The notes: generated by a model not told the origin, from the letters alone. Shown: positions 1-8,753, counted from the stretch's first letter. The stretch is DNA of 64,000 bases from Rugosimonospora acidiphila (GCF_039543385.1 NZ_BAABJQ010000002.1:1-64000); one strand, 5' to 3'. Made by a program: numbers and translations.

Positions 1-1
1 C

Positions 2-106
2 CAGGAATTGTGCGTGAACACTATTTCCGCCCTCCAGTCGGGCCGGCAGAAGAAAGAACTTCGCAGGCTGAAATTAGCAGCGCTACAGGCCGTCAGGGAC
101 CCCTAG
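2..106 (+). CDS. C-terminal tail of an unknown protein (partial)
   Basis: An open frame runs in from the left edge and stops at TAG 104-106, giving 34 residues that end in a basic, helical-looking tail (GRQKKELRRLKLAALQ). The residue mix is coding-like, but the start lies outside the window and no domain is visible. It could equally be a chance open frame at the edge. No function is proposed. Confidence 0.35.
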   Translation, partial: QELCVNTISALQSGRQKKELRRLKLAALQAVRDP

Positions 107-371
107 ATCGCCCCGGTCGTGCCCGGATCACCACTGACTGAATTAGGGGTTGGACTATCCCCCGTGCCCGGTCACAGTGGCTGGCACCCGTTGCCGGGAC
201 TCATCCGCTCCATTGATCAGCGGGAGTTGGCACCAGATTACGGTATTGGTATTGATCTACGTTCAGCGCAGCCGCCCGAATACCAGCGGCGCCGACGCGC
301 ACGACCGGGCACGAACGGCTGTGCACGCGTCGAGAATCACCGCGCGCACCGGAGGCGGCACACTTTGGGAC

Positions 372-893
372 ATGCCGGCAATGATTATCCCCGTCCGCCC
401 GGACCCCCACGTTCCACGCTACCTGGCGCTAGGTGCCACGATTCGTGCCGTGCCTCTCATCGACTACTTCATCGCCGTCGACGACCCCACCGCCGCGACC
501 ACCATCGACGTGGCCGGCGGACCGGGCGTCGCGGGATTCGAAACGCTGCTCCTCAAGGGCATTGACCCCTACATCACGCTCGGCAGGCTGGAGTCGATCC
601 TGACCAGTCACAGCTACGACGAGATAACCGACGACCCTAGGCACTGCCGTCCGATCACCGACCCGGAGGGAGACGCATTCGTCGTCACCGTCACCGACAC
701 GCTTCGCGACACGTTGGCCGCGGTCGGCGACGACCGGCTGGCCGATCTCGCGCGACGATGGGCCCAGACGGATGAGCTGAGGCTGGACGGCGTCGACGTC
801 TCGGACCTCGCGGAAACGCTTACGCTGCTCACGGCGCTGGCGCGGCGCGCGGTCGAGACGGACGGCCACCTGTACTGCCGGTGGGCCCTCTAG
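372..893 (+). CDS. hypothetical protein, 173 aa
   Basis: The frame gives a soluble, acidic protein beginning MPAMIIPVRPDPHVPRYL. It has a regular mix of hydrophobic and acidic residues, third-position GC bias, and no signal peptide or membrane segment. The open frame extends further upstream, but the upstream part reads like non-coding sequence. ATG 372 (or ATG 381) is therefore preferred, with GGAGG at 351-355 rather far upstream. I do not recognise the family. It stands alone and is followed by a hairpin at 901-926. Confidence 0.6.
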   Translation: MPAMIIPVRPDPHVPRYLALGATIRAVPLIDYFIAVDDPTAATTIDVAGGPGVAGFETLLLKGIDPYITLGRLESILTSHSYDEITDDPRHCRPITDPEGDAFVVTVTDTLRDTLAAVGDDRLADLARRWAQTDELRLDGVDVSDLAETLTLLTALARRAVETDGHLYCRWAL

Positions 894-900
894 ACGGGTA

Positions 901-926
901 CCCCACCGGGAATTCTTGAGGTGGGG
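901..926 (+). terminator. hairpin terminator after the 372-893 gene
   Basis: CCCCACC (901-907) and GGTGGGG (920-926) form a perfect 7-bp stem with a 12-base loop, starting eight bases after the stop codon. There is no T-tract, as is common in actinomycetes. A second 8-bp hairpin (GAGGGCCG 958-965 with CGGCCCTC 984-991) lies just downstream. Confidence 0.5.
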
Positions 927-1087
927 CGGGCCCATCCCCGCCTCGCCGACCGTGGAAGAGGGCCGCGGTCCGGGACGCAGCCCCGGCCCTCTCCACCCGC
1001 TACCCGTGAATGGGCTACTCGCACGGCAACGGCCGGTCCCACGGCTGGGGCATGGGCGACCTGGCGAGCGGCCATTAGCCTGTCAGC

Positions 1088-1444
1088 ATGAAACCGTCCC
1101 GACAGCGGGCTCTTCGCGTTGACGATGTCGACTACGGCTGGGTGACCCGCTACGCCGATCCAGGACACGTCGTCGTCCGAGTCTGGCGCGCGGCTAACAG
1201 GCGAGGGCGCGGGTTGGAGGTACTAGTGCCATTCGACGACCCCTGGTTGAACTATGGACCGATCATCACCGCCCCCCGCGACCGGGTGGAGGAGATCTTC
1301 TCCCTCGATGCTGTCACGCCACGGCTGGTCGAAAAGCTCGTTCGGGCGGCAATCGGCGATGGCTGGGAACCGGACGGCCACGGCGCACCGATGCGCTTGG
1401 TGCTCGGCCGCGACGGAGTCGTCGCCCCCGACAACCGCTCCTGA
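1088..1444 (+). CDS. conserved hypothetical protein, 118 aa
   Basis: A small soluble protein starting MKPSRQRALRVDDVDYGW. The central DDPWLNYGPIITAPRDRVEEI and the later WEPDGHGAPMRLVLGRD resemble a family of small uncharacterised proteins I have seen in actinobacteria and Bacteroidetes, where a 'DPWLNYGPIITP' core is followed by a 'GW.P...G.P' segment. No function is known to me. It is convergent with the beta-propeller gene on the other strand, with only about 33 bases between the stops. Confidence 0.65.
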   Translation: MKPSRQRALRVDDVDYGWVTRYADPGHVVVRVWRAANRRGRGLEVLVPFDDPWLNYGPIITAPRDRVEEIFSLDAVTPRLVEKLVRAAIGDGWEPDGHGAPMRLVLGRDGVVAPDNRS

Positions 1445-1477
1445 CGAACCGCCCTCCGTTCAGCGCGGTCACTCGCT

Positions 1478-2776
1478 TCACGCTGATCGATGGGCGCACG
1501 TCGATCGATGAAAGCACGTTAATCGATGAGAGCGCCGCCACAGCGCGTACCCGCTCAGGCCACCGAGCCCGACCACGACAACGGCGGCGGCAGCGGCCAG
1601 CAGCCGCCACACCGGAAACGTTCCACGGTCGGGATCGGCCGCGGCGCGGATGGCCGCCTGCCGGACCAGCGCCGTGGCCAGTTGCAACTGACACGCCTGG
1701 TCGCCGTGTTCGGGTAGCTGGCTCACCGTACGGATGCCGCGGTCGCTGAGGTCAACGTCGTCGACGCGCTCGTCCGAGTTGGTGAGCACGTGATCGGGAG
1801 AGCGCCAGCCGAGCAGCCGGTCGGCGGCCACCGGGGCCGGTACGGGGCGGTGGGCGCCGGGAACGTCGACGAACTCCACTCTGCTGTCGAAGCCGACCAG
1901 GGTGGAGAGCCCGGCCGGAGCCGTGGTCGCGAGCAGCAGGCCGTCCGGTGACCATGCCGCCGGCCCCGCCAGGTCCTGCCCGGCGGGCAGCGTGACCCGG
2001 CCCTGCACCGCGCCGTGGACCGTGACCACCCATGCCTGCCGCCGCACCTGCACGGCCAACCGGCCGTCCGGCGCGAACGCGGCGGCGCGCACCGGCCGGA
2101 TCGCCGAGTACCGGGCCGAGACGCCGGTGCGCAGGTCGAGCACGGCCAGGTCCAGAACCGGCAGGCCGTCCTCGTACGCGCCGGCCGCGGTTCCATCCGT
2201 GGACGCCGGCACCGCGTACGCGACGTATCGGCCGTCCTCGGACCAGGCGAGCAGCCTGGGTGTGGTGCCAACGTTGGTGTGCCAGTCGGTCAGGGGAATC
2301 CTCCGGACCGTACCGGTCGTCAGGTCGATCAGCCGGACCCGGTGCCCGTCCTCCGCCGGTGGCACCTGGTCGCCCGCGTCGGCGTCGAGCAGCAGCACTC
2401 CTGTGCCGTCCGGCGCGATCAGGCCGCCATCGGGCCACTCGTCGAATCCGGACACCCCCAACCGCCGGTACGAGTCGCGGTCGGCACCGACCACCGTGGT
2501 CTGTGATGAGTCGTCCGAGCAGTACCGGAACAGCGCGACCGCCCGGCCCGCGGGATGCTGGCCCACCGTGGCCGTCCTCGTCCACCCCGACCGCCCGGCG
2601 ATCCGGTCCGGCAGGCTCGGCCGGTCCGGCAGGCTCGGCCGATCCGGCTGCGCGAATGCCTGGCTCGGCGCCAGCGCGGCGACACAGCCGAGCAACACGC
2701 ACCACCACCGGGCGCGCCGCCGAACACCGGCGAGTACCGATCGGTTGCCGGTCGTCTCACGGTCTGCCGTGCGCAT
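1478..2776 (-). CDS. exported beta-propeller-like protein with C-terminal membrane anchor
   Basis: A 432-residue protein. Residues 20-43 form a signal peptide (CVLLGCVAALAPSQAFA). Repeated blade-like motifs follow (LLAWSEDGRYVAYAV, AAAFAPDGRLAVQV, AAWSPDGLLLATT), typical of TolB/WD40-type propellers that scaffold protein contacts. Near residue 400 a hydrophobic stretch (LLAAAAAVVVVGLGGLSGYAL) is followed by basic residues, so the C terminus is probably anchored. ATG 2776 is chosen; GTG 2779 is directly upstream. It lies 39 bases downstream of the ABC permease and probably belongs to that operon. An 18-bp tandem repeat sits right at its stop codon. Ligand unknown. Confidence 0.75.
   Translation of the reverse strand: MRTADRETTGNRSVLAGVRRRARWWCVLLGCVAALAPSQAFAQPDRPSLPDRPSLPDRIAGRSGWTRTATVGQHPAGRAVALFRYCSDDSSQTTVVGADRDSYRRLGVSGFDEWPDGGLIAPDGTGVLLLDADAGDQVPPAEDGHRVRLIDLTTGTVRRIPLTDWHTNVGTTPRLLAWSEDGRYVAYAVPASTDGTAAGAYEDGLPVLDLAVLDLRTGVSARYSAIRPVRAAAFAPDGRLAVQVRRQAWVVTVHGAVQGRVTLPAGQDLAGPAAWSPDGLLLATTAPAGLSTLVGFDSRVEFVDVPGAHRPVPAPVAADRLLGWRSPDHVLTNSDERVDDVDLSDRGIRTVSQLPEHGDQACQLQLATALVRQAAIRAAADPDRGTFPVWRLLAAAAAVVVVGLGGLSGYALWRRSHRLTCFHRSTCAHRSA
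1483..1536. repeat. three 18-bp tandem repeats at the 3' end of the beta-propeller gene
   Basis: Three imperfect 18-base units lie at 1483-1500, 1501-1518 and 1519-1536, each containing ATCGATG followed by a purine-rich stretch and G-C-G/A-C. They encode the last residues of the minus-strand gene, including two copies of an H-R-S motif, and begin immediately beside its stop codon (1478-1480). Confidence 0.7.
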
Positions 2777-2815
2777 CACGCCACGATAGGACTCACGTGC
2801 GTCCGGTGTGTGCGG

Positions 2816-3418
2816 TCAATCGCTGGTCAGGTCGCGGTGGACCGCGACGATCGCGGCCACCATGGCCAGCGCGGTCCAGCCCGCGAATATCAGCAGGCTG
2901 TGGTAGTCGCCGCCGCCCGCCTTGAGGAACGAGCTGATCGGCAGTGGCAGCTCGAGCTTGCCGACCAGGCCCTCGATGAAGATGAACCAGCCCGCGTACC
3001 CGATGAACAGCCAGGTGGGCCGGCGCACCACGGTGGCGTTGAAGACGCCGTACAGGGCCATCAGGGGCACCACCGCGAGCGTGGACCGGAACTGGTGGGC
3101 GGCGCCGGTGACCAGTACCGCGAGGCCGCTGGCCACCGCGACGGCGGTGGCCAGGACGACGGCGGCCAGCGCCTGAGCGGCCAGCGCGGTGAGCCGGCGG
3201 GGCTGGCCCAGGTACAGCAGGACGGCGGTGCGGTGCTGGTAGTGCTGGCCCGTGTTCATGACGGCGATCGCAAAGGCGCCCAGTTCGGCCAGCAGCGACC
3301 AGAAGTCGACGCTGAACCAGCCGAACGTCAGTCCGAGCAGGACGATGGCGGCCATGGAGATCCAGCCCGACCGGACCGTCAGCGACCGGTGAACCTCGCT
3401 GCGCAGGACCGCGATCAT
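2816..3418 (-). CDS. ABC transporter permease
   Basis: A 200-residue membrane protein starting MIAVLRSEVHRSLTVRSGW, with about six hydrophobic helices, in the style of small ABC-2 exporter permeases. Its ATG overlaps the TGA of the ATPase gene (ATGA at 3415-3418), so the two are translationally coupled and presumably form one transporter. The substrate cannot be read from sequence. A much longer open frame in the same phase runs upstream but overlaps the ATPase and TetR genes out of frame, so it is discounted. Confidence 0.8.
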   Translation of the reverse strand: MIAVLRSEVHRSLTVRSGWISMAAIVLLGLTFGWFSVDFWSLLAELGAFAIAVMNTGQHYQHRTAVLLYLGQPRRLTALAAQALAAVVLATAVAVASGLAVLVTGAAHQFRSTLAVVPLMALYGVFNATVVRRPTWLFIGYAGWFIFIEGLVGKLELPLPISSFLKAGGGDYHSLLIFAGWTALAMVAAIVAVHRDLTSD

Positions 3419-4293
3419 CGGTCGGACACCAGATCGAGGAAGACCTTCTCCAGGTTCGGGGCCTCGGAGCTGAGTTCGTAGAGCGGTACCCGGGCGTGGA
3501 AGGCGATCTCCCCGACGTCCTCCGGGGACAGCCCCGATACTTCGAGGGCGTGGCCGTCGGTCGTGACGTCGGCGCCGGCGTCCTGGAACGCGTACCACAG
3601 CCGCCGGGGGTCCCGGCCGCGCACCCGCAGCCGCCGCCCACCGCCGGCGGATAGTTCGGCCAGCGACGACTCGCGCACCACCCGGCCGCCCGCGATGATG
3701 ACGACGTCGTCGATGAGCTGCGCGAGTTCGGCCAGCAGGTGGCTGGAGATGAGCACGGTGCCGCCCGCGTCGGCGTGGTCGCGCAGCAACTGGCGCAGCC
3801 ACGCGACGCCCTCGGGGTCGAGTCCGTTGGCCGGCTCGTCGAGCACCAGGATTTCGGGATCGCCCAGCAGCGCCGTGGCCACCGACAGCCGCTGCCGCAT
3901 GCCCAGCGAGTAGTCGCCGGTGCGGCGGTCCGCGGCGTGGGCCAGCCCCACGCGATCCAGCAGCGGGTCCACCCTCGACCGGTCGACCCGGGCGAGCAGC
4001 GCCTGGGTGGCGAGATGGGCTCGACCGGTCTGACCGGGGTGGCTCAGGCCCTGCTCCAGGACGGCGCCCACCTGCCGCAACGGGTGCTTGAGGTCGCGGT
4101 ACCGCCGGTTTTTGATGAGCGCCTGGCCGGACGTCGCCCGGATCAGACCCAGCAGCATCCGCAGCGTGGTGGTCTTTCCGGACCCGTTGAGCCCGAGGAA
4201 GCCGGTGACGCGGCCGGGCGACGCGGTGAAGGTCGCCTCGTTCACGGCGCGGACCTGACCATATGTCTTCGTCAATGCGAGGGCCTGGATCAT
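3415..4293 (-). CDS. ABC transporter ATP-binding protein
   Basis: A 292-residue nucleotide-binding subunit. Walker A is GLNGSGKTT near residues 34-42, the signature is the variant YSLGMRQRL, and Walker B with the D-loop is EILVLDEPANGLD; a switch His follows in SSHLL. The CcmA/NatA-like layout with about 70 extra C-terminal residues (RVPLYELSSEAPNLEKVFLD) is typical of ABC-2 exporters. It is coupled to the permease at 2816-3418. The TetR gene lies 131 bases upstream on the same strand and may control the group. Confidence 0.9.
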   Translation of the reverse strand: MIQALALTKTYGQVRAVNEATFTASPGRVTGFLGLNGSGKTTTLRMLLGLIRATSGQALIKNRRYRDLKHPLRQVGAVLEQGLSHPGQTGRAHLATQALLARVDRSRVDPLLDRVGLAHAADRRTGDYSLGMRQRLSVATALLGDPEILVLDEPANGLDPEGVAWLRQLLRDHADAGGTVLISSHLLAELAQLIDDVVIIAGGRVVRESSLAELSAGGGRRLRVRGRDPRRLWYAFQDAGADVTTDGHALEVSGLSPEDVGEIAFHARVPLYELSSEAPNLEKVFLDLVSDR

Positions 4294-4424
4294 CGACTCC
4301 GATTATCGCCGGTGCCCCTGCGCGCGGACTTACCCGGTCGGGATCCGGGAGCCTCGCCGAGGGCGTCGCGCCGCTGCTTCCCACCAGTTCGTCGGCCGCA
4401 CCGTTCGTCCAGCCCAGCGGCGAA

Positions 4425-5027
4425 CTACCGCGGCAGGGGCGAATCGCCGCCGCCAGCGGGGTCCCGCGCGACCGCGTCGAGTGCGGCGCGTAGCTGGGGG
4501 ATGAGCTGCTCCACCTGCGGGCCGGTGAAGGCGGTGTGCCCCAGTACCGTGCGGCTGAGCAGGACCCCGGAGCAGATCGCGACCAGCAGCCCGGCGCGGC
4601 CCCAAGCGTTGTCACCGGGGAGCGCGTCGGCCAGCCTGCGCTGATAGTTGCGCTCGATGCTGTCCCGCATGATGGCCGCCGCCCGGGGATTGGCGGCCGA
4701 GCGGAGAGTCAGCAGCAGTCCGTCGGACGCGGTTTGCCCGTCGCCCGCCAGCAGTTCCCGGGCCGCCCGCTCGTTGAGTTCCAGCGTCATCATCAGGGAC
4801 TTGTCGTAGGCCAGGTCCACCACCTCGGCGAACAGCCCCTCCTTCGAGCCGAAGTATCGGCTGATCAGCCGGGAGTCCACCTCGGCCGCGCGGGCGATCT
4901 CGCGTACCCCGGCGCCGTCGTATCCCCGTTCGGTGAAGATCTCCCGGGCGGCGCGCAGGATGGCCGCCCTGGTGGCCGCGGAGTCGCGGCGCCGGACCGA
5001 GGCGGAAGGGAGATCGGCTTGGCTCAT
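4425..5027 (-). CDS. TetR/AcrR family regulator
   Basis: A 200-residue protein. The N-terminal helix-turn-helix (TRAAILRAAREIFTERGYDG...VDSRLISRYFGSKEGLF) is a standard TetR DNA-binding domain, followed by a ligand-binding helical domain. ATG 5027 (MSQADLPSAS) is preferred over the GTG at 5135, because the longer frame would run across two palindromes at 5080-5133 that look like this regulator's operators. It is divergent from the aldo-keto reductase and upstream of the ABC exporter on its own strand, so it may control either or both. Confidence 0.85.
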   Translation of the reverse strand: MSQADLPSASVRRRDSAATRAAILRAAREIFTERGYDGAGVREIARAAEVDSRLISRYFGSKEGLFAEVVDLAYDKSLMMTLELNERAARELLAGDGQTASDGLLLTLRSAANPRAAAIMRDSIERNYQRRLADALPGDNAWGRAGLLVAICSGVLLSRTVLGHTAFTGPQVEQLIPQLRAALDAVARDPAGGGDSPLPR

Positions 5028-5079
5028 GGTGACCAGGGTACGAGGCCGTCCGGTGCCGGAGCGGGAACCCGAACGAACC

Positions 5080-5133
5080 ATGTCCGCAGCTGTGGACATC
5101 CGTGCTATGGTAGCTAAGTCCACGAGTGTGGAC
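5080..5133. promoter_or_regulatory. paired dyads, probable TetR operators between TetR and aldo-keto reductase
   Basis: Two related inverted repeats lie in the divergent region. ATGTCC (5080-5085) pairs with GGACAT (5094-5099), and GTCCAC (5118-5123) pairs with GTGGAC (5128-5133). Both share a GTGGACAT half-site. Spacing of about three helical turns would place two repressor dimers on one face. The assignment to the adjacent TetR is inference. Confidence 0.5.
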
Positions 5134-5197
5134 ATGCTCCGACCTGGCCAGGAACGAGTTTCACCGCAACCACCCTGACAATCATGAAAGTGCGGAT

Positions 5198-6205
5198 ATG
5201 TCCATTTCTCAGCGTTCCCTCGGTCCCGATGGCCTGATCGTCGGGGCCGTCGGCTACGGCGCGATGAGCTTCGCCCGCCCCTACGGGCAGACCGCGGACG
5301 TTGCCAGCCAGGACGGCGCCGACCGCCTGATCGGTCGGGCCATCGAGCTCGGCGTCACCTTGATCGACACCGCCGACGGTTACGGCGACAGCGAGGAGGT
5401 CATCGGCCGGGCCGTCGCGGGCCGCCGCGACAAGGTAATGATCGCCACCAAGTTCGGCATCGTCCGGGCGCTGACCCCCGCGGGGCCACCGATCATCAAT
5501 GGCCGACCCGAGTACGTCCGGCAGCGGATCGAGCGCTCGCTCACCCGGCTCGGCACCGACCACGTCGACCTCTACTACCAGCACCGGGTGGACCCGGACG
5601 TCCCGATCGAGGAGACCGTCGGCGCGATGGCCGAACTCGTCGCCGAGGGCAAGGTCCGCCACCTCGGCCTCAGTGAGGCCGCGCCCGACACCATCCGCCG
5701 GGCCCACGCCGTTCACCCGATCAGCGCGGTCCAGACCGAATGGTCGCTGTGGTCGCGCGACATCGAGCAGGAGGTCTTCCCGCTCTGTCGGAAGTTGGGC
5801 ATCGGGATCGTTCCCTACAGCCCGCTCGGTCGGGGCATGCTCACCGGCGGGATCAGGTCGCGGGAGGACCTGCCGGAGAACGACTACCGCCGCCGGATGC
5901 CGCGCTTCGCCCAGGAGGCATTCGACGCCAACGCGGCGGCGGTGGAGACGGTCCGACAGATCGCCGAGGCGCACCGGGCCGCTCCCGGTCAGGTCGCGCT
6001 CGCCTGGCTGCTGGCCAAGGCCCCGGACGTGGTACCCATTCCCGGCACGCTGCACGTCTCCCGCCTGGAAGAGAACGCCGGCGCGGCCGAACTCACCCTC
6101 GACGCGGCGGAGATCGCCCGCCTCGACGCGTTGCCGGTCACCGGTGAACGCGAGAGCGAGCTGGGCCACAACTGGTTCTACGGCGTCACCCCGCCACGGC
6201 GCTGA
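5198..6205 (+). CDS. aldo/keto reductase
   Basis: A 335-residue cytosolic NADPH-dependent oxidoreductase fold. The catalytic tetrad is visible: D57 and Y62 in LIDTADGYGDSEEVIG, K85 in VMIATKFG and H129 in DLYYQHRVDP. The overall pattern (RSLGPDGLIVGAVGYGAM at the start, IVPYSPLGRGMLTG later) fits the AKR13/YakC-like group, which reduces small aldehydes and ketones. The start ATG 5198 (MSISQRSLG) matches the family start; the frame is open upstream through the operators. It is divergent from a TetR gene and followed by a strong hairpin. Confidence 0.9.
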   Translation: MSISQRSLGPDGLIVGAVGYGAMSFARPYGQTADVASQDGADRLIGRAIELGVTLIDTADGYGDSEEVIGRAVAGRRDKVMIATKFGIVRALTPAGPPIINGRPEYVRQRIERSLTRLGTDHVDLYYQHRVDPDVPIEETVGAMAELVAEGKVRHLGLSEAAPDTIRRAHAVHPISAVQTEWSLWSRDIEQEVFPLCRKLGIGIVPYSPLGRGMLTGGIRSREDLPENDYRRRMPRFAQEAFDANAAAVETVRQIAEAHRAAPGQVALAWLLAKAPDVVPIPGTLHVSRLEENAGAAELTLDAAEIARLDALPVTGERESELGHNWFYGVTPPRR

Positions 6206-6211
6206 CCCACT

Positions 6212-6255
6212 GGTTCGCCCCGCCCCGCCCCGCCCCGCCTCGCGCGGGGCGAACC
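6212..6255 (+). terminator. hairpin terminator after the aldo/keto reductase
   Basis: GGTTCGCCCCGC (6212-6223) and GCGGGGCGAACC (6244-6255) form a 12-bp stem. The loop is made of CCCCG repeats. It sits seven bases past the reductase stop and could also serve the leftward TetR gene ending at 6331. Confidence 0.75.
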
Positions 6256-6330
6256 GCCGCCGATTCGGTACGTGTTTTCGTGACGGATGGGTCGGGCAGT
6301 CGGCCGGGCGGTCGCCGCCTCAGCGTCGCC

Positions 6331-6954
6331 TCAGTCGCCGACCGCGACCGGCGCGACGACCAGTCCGTCCGCGACGACCAGGCCGTCCACGACGGCGTCC
6401 AGGGCCTGGACCAGCGGCCCCTCGTCACCGCGCAGGTGGGCGAGCATGGTGCCGCCCTGAAGCGCGGTGAGCAGGGCCCAACCGGCCGCGGCCGGGTCGG
6501 TGCCCGGGGACACCCGGCCCGCGCGGACGGCCCGGCCGACCAGGTCGGCGATGGCCCCGTGCCAGCGGGCGAACAGTTCAATGAGGATGGCCTTGAGCGC
6601 CGGATCGCCGTCGACCTGGCCGACGAACACGCCCAGCGGGCAGAGCCCGTGACAGGTCCTCCGGTGGGTGCGCACCACGTCGTCGCGCCACCGGCGCAGG
6701 TCCCCACAGGTCTGGTCGGTGAGGGCGGGCTGGCCGCCCAGCACCTGCTCGAACTGGTGGAACAGGACCGCGATCGTCAGCTCCTGCCTGCCCTCGAAGT
6801 AGTGGTAGAACTGGGACTTTCCGGTGCCGCTGGCCAGCAGCACGTCGTCCACGGACGGCGCGGCGAGACCCCGTTCACGCATCAGGCTGGCCGCCGCCTC
6901 GACGATCGCGGCCCGGGTGCGCCGTCCTCGCTCGGTGCTCGGCGGTGTCTTCAT
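6331..6954 (-). CDS. TetR family repressor of the adjacent MFS pump
   Basis: A 207-residue protein with an N-terminal TetR helix-turn-helix (RRTRAAIVEAAASLMRERGLA...GTGKSQFYHYFEGRQEL). The ligand-binding half contains a Cys-bearing CHGLCPLG segment seen in a subset of TetR proteins (TetR_C_6-like). It is divergent from the MFS transporter at 7116, and a 30-base palindrome lies between the two starts. The arrangement is typical of drug-responsive repressors that control themselves and a pump. ATG 6954 begins MKTPPSTERGRR. Confidence 0.9.
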   Translation of the reverse strand: MKTPPSTERGRRTRAAIVEAAASLMRERGLAAPSVDDVLLASGTGKSQFYHYFEGRQELTIAVLFHQFEQVLGGQPALTDQTCGDLRRWRDDVVRTHRRTCHGLCPLGVFVGQVDGDPALKAILIELFARWHGAIADLVGRAVRAGRVSPGTDPAAAGWALLTALQGGTMLAHLRGDEGPLVQALDAVVDGLVVADGLVVAPVAVGD

Positions 6955-7036
6955 GCCGCCCTCCTCCCGCCTACCGGTCCCCCACCCCGCTGTTTGGCGA
7001 TCCTCGTCACTCCTGGGCGCGCAAGGGCGACCCTCC

Positions 7037-7066
7037 CCCGGACTGTACTATACAGTACAGTCCGGG
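7037..7066. promoter_or_regulatory. near-perfect TetR-type operator
   Basis: CCCGGACTGTACT (7037-7049) and AGTACAGTCCGGG (7054-7066) are exact inverted arms of 13 bases around ATAC. The core contains TACTATACAGTA, which could also hold a -10 element. It lies between the divergent TetR (start 6954) and MFS (start 7116) genes, so one site could control both. Confidence 0.8.
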
Positions 7067-7115
7067 ACGCGTCTTCGATGCCCCAATCCGGCGCCAAAGA
7101 AAGAACCGAAGCTAA

Positions 7116-8618
7116 ATGTCATTGCGTACCGCCATGCGTACCGCCCCCGCCTGGGCCACCCTCGTCGTCTGCTGTGTGGCGCAGTTCATGGTCGTGCTGG
7201 ACGTGACGATCGTGAATGTGGCGCTGCCTCAGATGCGGCAAGATCTTGGACTCAGCGTCAACAGCCAGCAGTGGGTCGTCAACGCCTACACCCTGACCTT
7301 CGCCGGATTCCTGATGCTCGGTGGCCGCGCCGCCGACCTGTTCGGCCGTCGTCGGATCTTCATGATCGGCCTGGTGATCTTCACCGTATGCAGCCTGGTG
7401 GGCGGCGTGGCGCAGAGCTCGGGCTGGCTCATCGGGGCCCGGGCCGCGCAGGGTCTCGGCGGGGCCGTACTCGCCCCGGCCACCCTGAGCCTGCTCACCA
7501 GCCGCTTCACCGATCCCCACGCACGGCGCCGCGCACTGGGCGCCTGGGCGACTACGGCCGCCAGCGGCGCCGCCGTCGGCGTGCTGGCCGGCGGGGTGCT
7601 CACCGACCTGCTCGACTGGCGGTGGGTGCTGTTCGTGAACGTGCCGATCGGCATTGCCGTCCTGGTACTGGCCATGCTGTCGCTGTCGGAGTCCCGCCTC
7701 AACCGGACCGGCCAGCGGCTGGACGTGCTCGGCGCCACCACCGTCACCCTCGGCCTGGCGGCCGTCGTCTACGGCATCGTCGGCACCGACACCAATTCCT
7801 GGGGTTCGGCCCGCACCATCGGCGTGCTGGCCGCCGGAGCCGTGCTGCTCGCCGCCTTCGCCGTGATCGAAACCCGGATCGCGGGCCAGCCGCTGGTCCC
7901 GTTCTCGATCTTCAAGATGCGCTCGCTGTCCGTCGCCAACGGGGTGGCGGTCACCATCGGCATGGCGTTGTTCGGCGCGTACTTCTTCCTGTCGCTGTAT
8001 CTCCAGCAGGTCGCCGGGTACTCGCCCCTGCGCGCCGGCCTGGCGTTCCTCCCGGTCGGGCTGTCGACCTTCCTCGGCTCACTGATCGGCACCCGGGTCG
8101 TGCACCACATCGGGTACCGGCGCCAGCTCCTGCTCGGACCGGCCCTGTCGGCCGCCGGGCTGATCTGGATGGCCACCACCCTGCAGGCCGGCGACGCCTA
8201 CCTGCCGCACATCCTCGGGCCGCTGATCCTCTTCGGCCTGGGCGTCGGGTTGTCGTTCGTACCGATGACCCTCGCCGCCACCCACGGCATGCCGCCGCAC
8301 CAGGCCGGCCTCGCCTCCGGGCTGATCAACACTACCCGGCAGGTCGGCGGCGCCGTCGGGCTGGCCGTCATGGCCACCTTCGCCTCGAGCGTGTCCCGGG
8401 GCCACCACCCCACCGGCCCGCAGTCGGTGGCCACTGCGCTGACCGCGGGCTACGACCGGGCGTTCCTCATCGCCGGCCTCGCGCTGGTCGTCGCGGTAGT
8501 GCTCGCCCTGGCCCTGCCCTCGGCGGCCCAGCAGCGGGCGAACGAACAGGCCGTCAGCGAACAGCCGAGCCAGCAACCGCAGGCACGGGTCACCGCGGAC
8601 GCGCTCGCGGAGGACTGA
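7116..8618 (+). CDS. MFS drug efflux transporter, DHA2 (14-TM) type
   Basis: A 500-residue integral membrane protein. The opening VVLDVTIVNVALPQM is the DHA2 motif C-like start, motif A is LMLGGRAADLFGRRRIF, and hydrophobic segments continue to about residue 470, consistent with 14 helices as in EmrB/QacA-type proton-driven exporters. The acidic, Gln-rich tail is cytosolic. The start ATG 7116 follows an A/G-rich stretch with a weak ribosome site. Control by the divergent TetR through the 7037-7066 operator is inferred. The substrate is unknown. Confidence 0.92.
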   Translation: MSLRTAMRTAPAWATLVVCCVAQFMVVLDVTIVNVALPQMRQDLGLSVNSQQWVVNAYTLTFAGFLMLGGRAADLFGRRRIFMIGLVIFTVCSLVGGVAQSSGWLIGARAAQGLGGAVLAPATLSLLTSRFTDPHARRRALGAWATTAASGAAVGVLAGGVLTDLLDWRWVLFVNVPIGIAVLVLAMLSLSESRLNRTGQRLDVLGATTVTLGLAAVVYGIVGTDTNSWGSARTIGVLAAGAVLLAAFAVIETRIAGQPLVPFSIFKMRSLSVANGVAVTIGMALFGAYFFLSLYLQQVAGYSPLRAGLAFLPVGLSTFLGSLIGTRVVHHIGYRRQLLLGPALSAAGLIWMATTLQAGDAYLPHILGPLILFGLGVGLSFVPMTLAATHGMPPHQAGLASGLINTTRQVGGAVGLAVMATFASSVSRGHHPTGPQSVATALTAGYDRAFLIAGLALVVAVVLALALPSAAQQRANEQAVSEQPSQQPQARVTADALAED

Positions 8619-8634
8619 CCACGAGACTGACGAC

Positions 8635-8673
8635 ACGAGTGGCGGCGCACCCATGCGGTGCGCCGCCACTCGT
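8635..8673 (+). terminator. strong hairpin terminator after the MFS gene
   Basis: ACGAGTGGCGGCGCACC (8635-8651) and GGTGCGCCGCCACTCGT (8657-8673) form a perfect 17-bp stem with a 5-base loop, 16 bases after the stop. It probably also terminates the convergent small gene ending at 8754. Confidence 0.85.
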
Positions 8674-8753
8674 GAGGCTCGGCGCGGGCGCGGCGGCGCC
8701 GCGGCGAGCCGCGGGCTACTCGTGGGGCCACCGGCCCTCGGCGTCGCGGCCGG

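Noticed and set aside
2816..4615. A 599-codon minus-strand frame covering the permease, ATPase and TetR regions
   Set aside because: Only its last 200 codons are membrane-protein-like. The rest is an out-of-frame reading of the ATPase and TetR genes.
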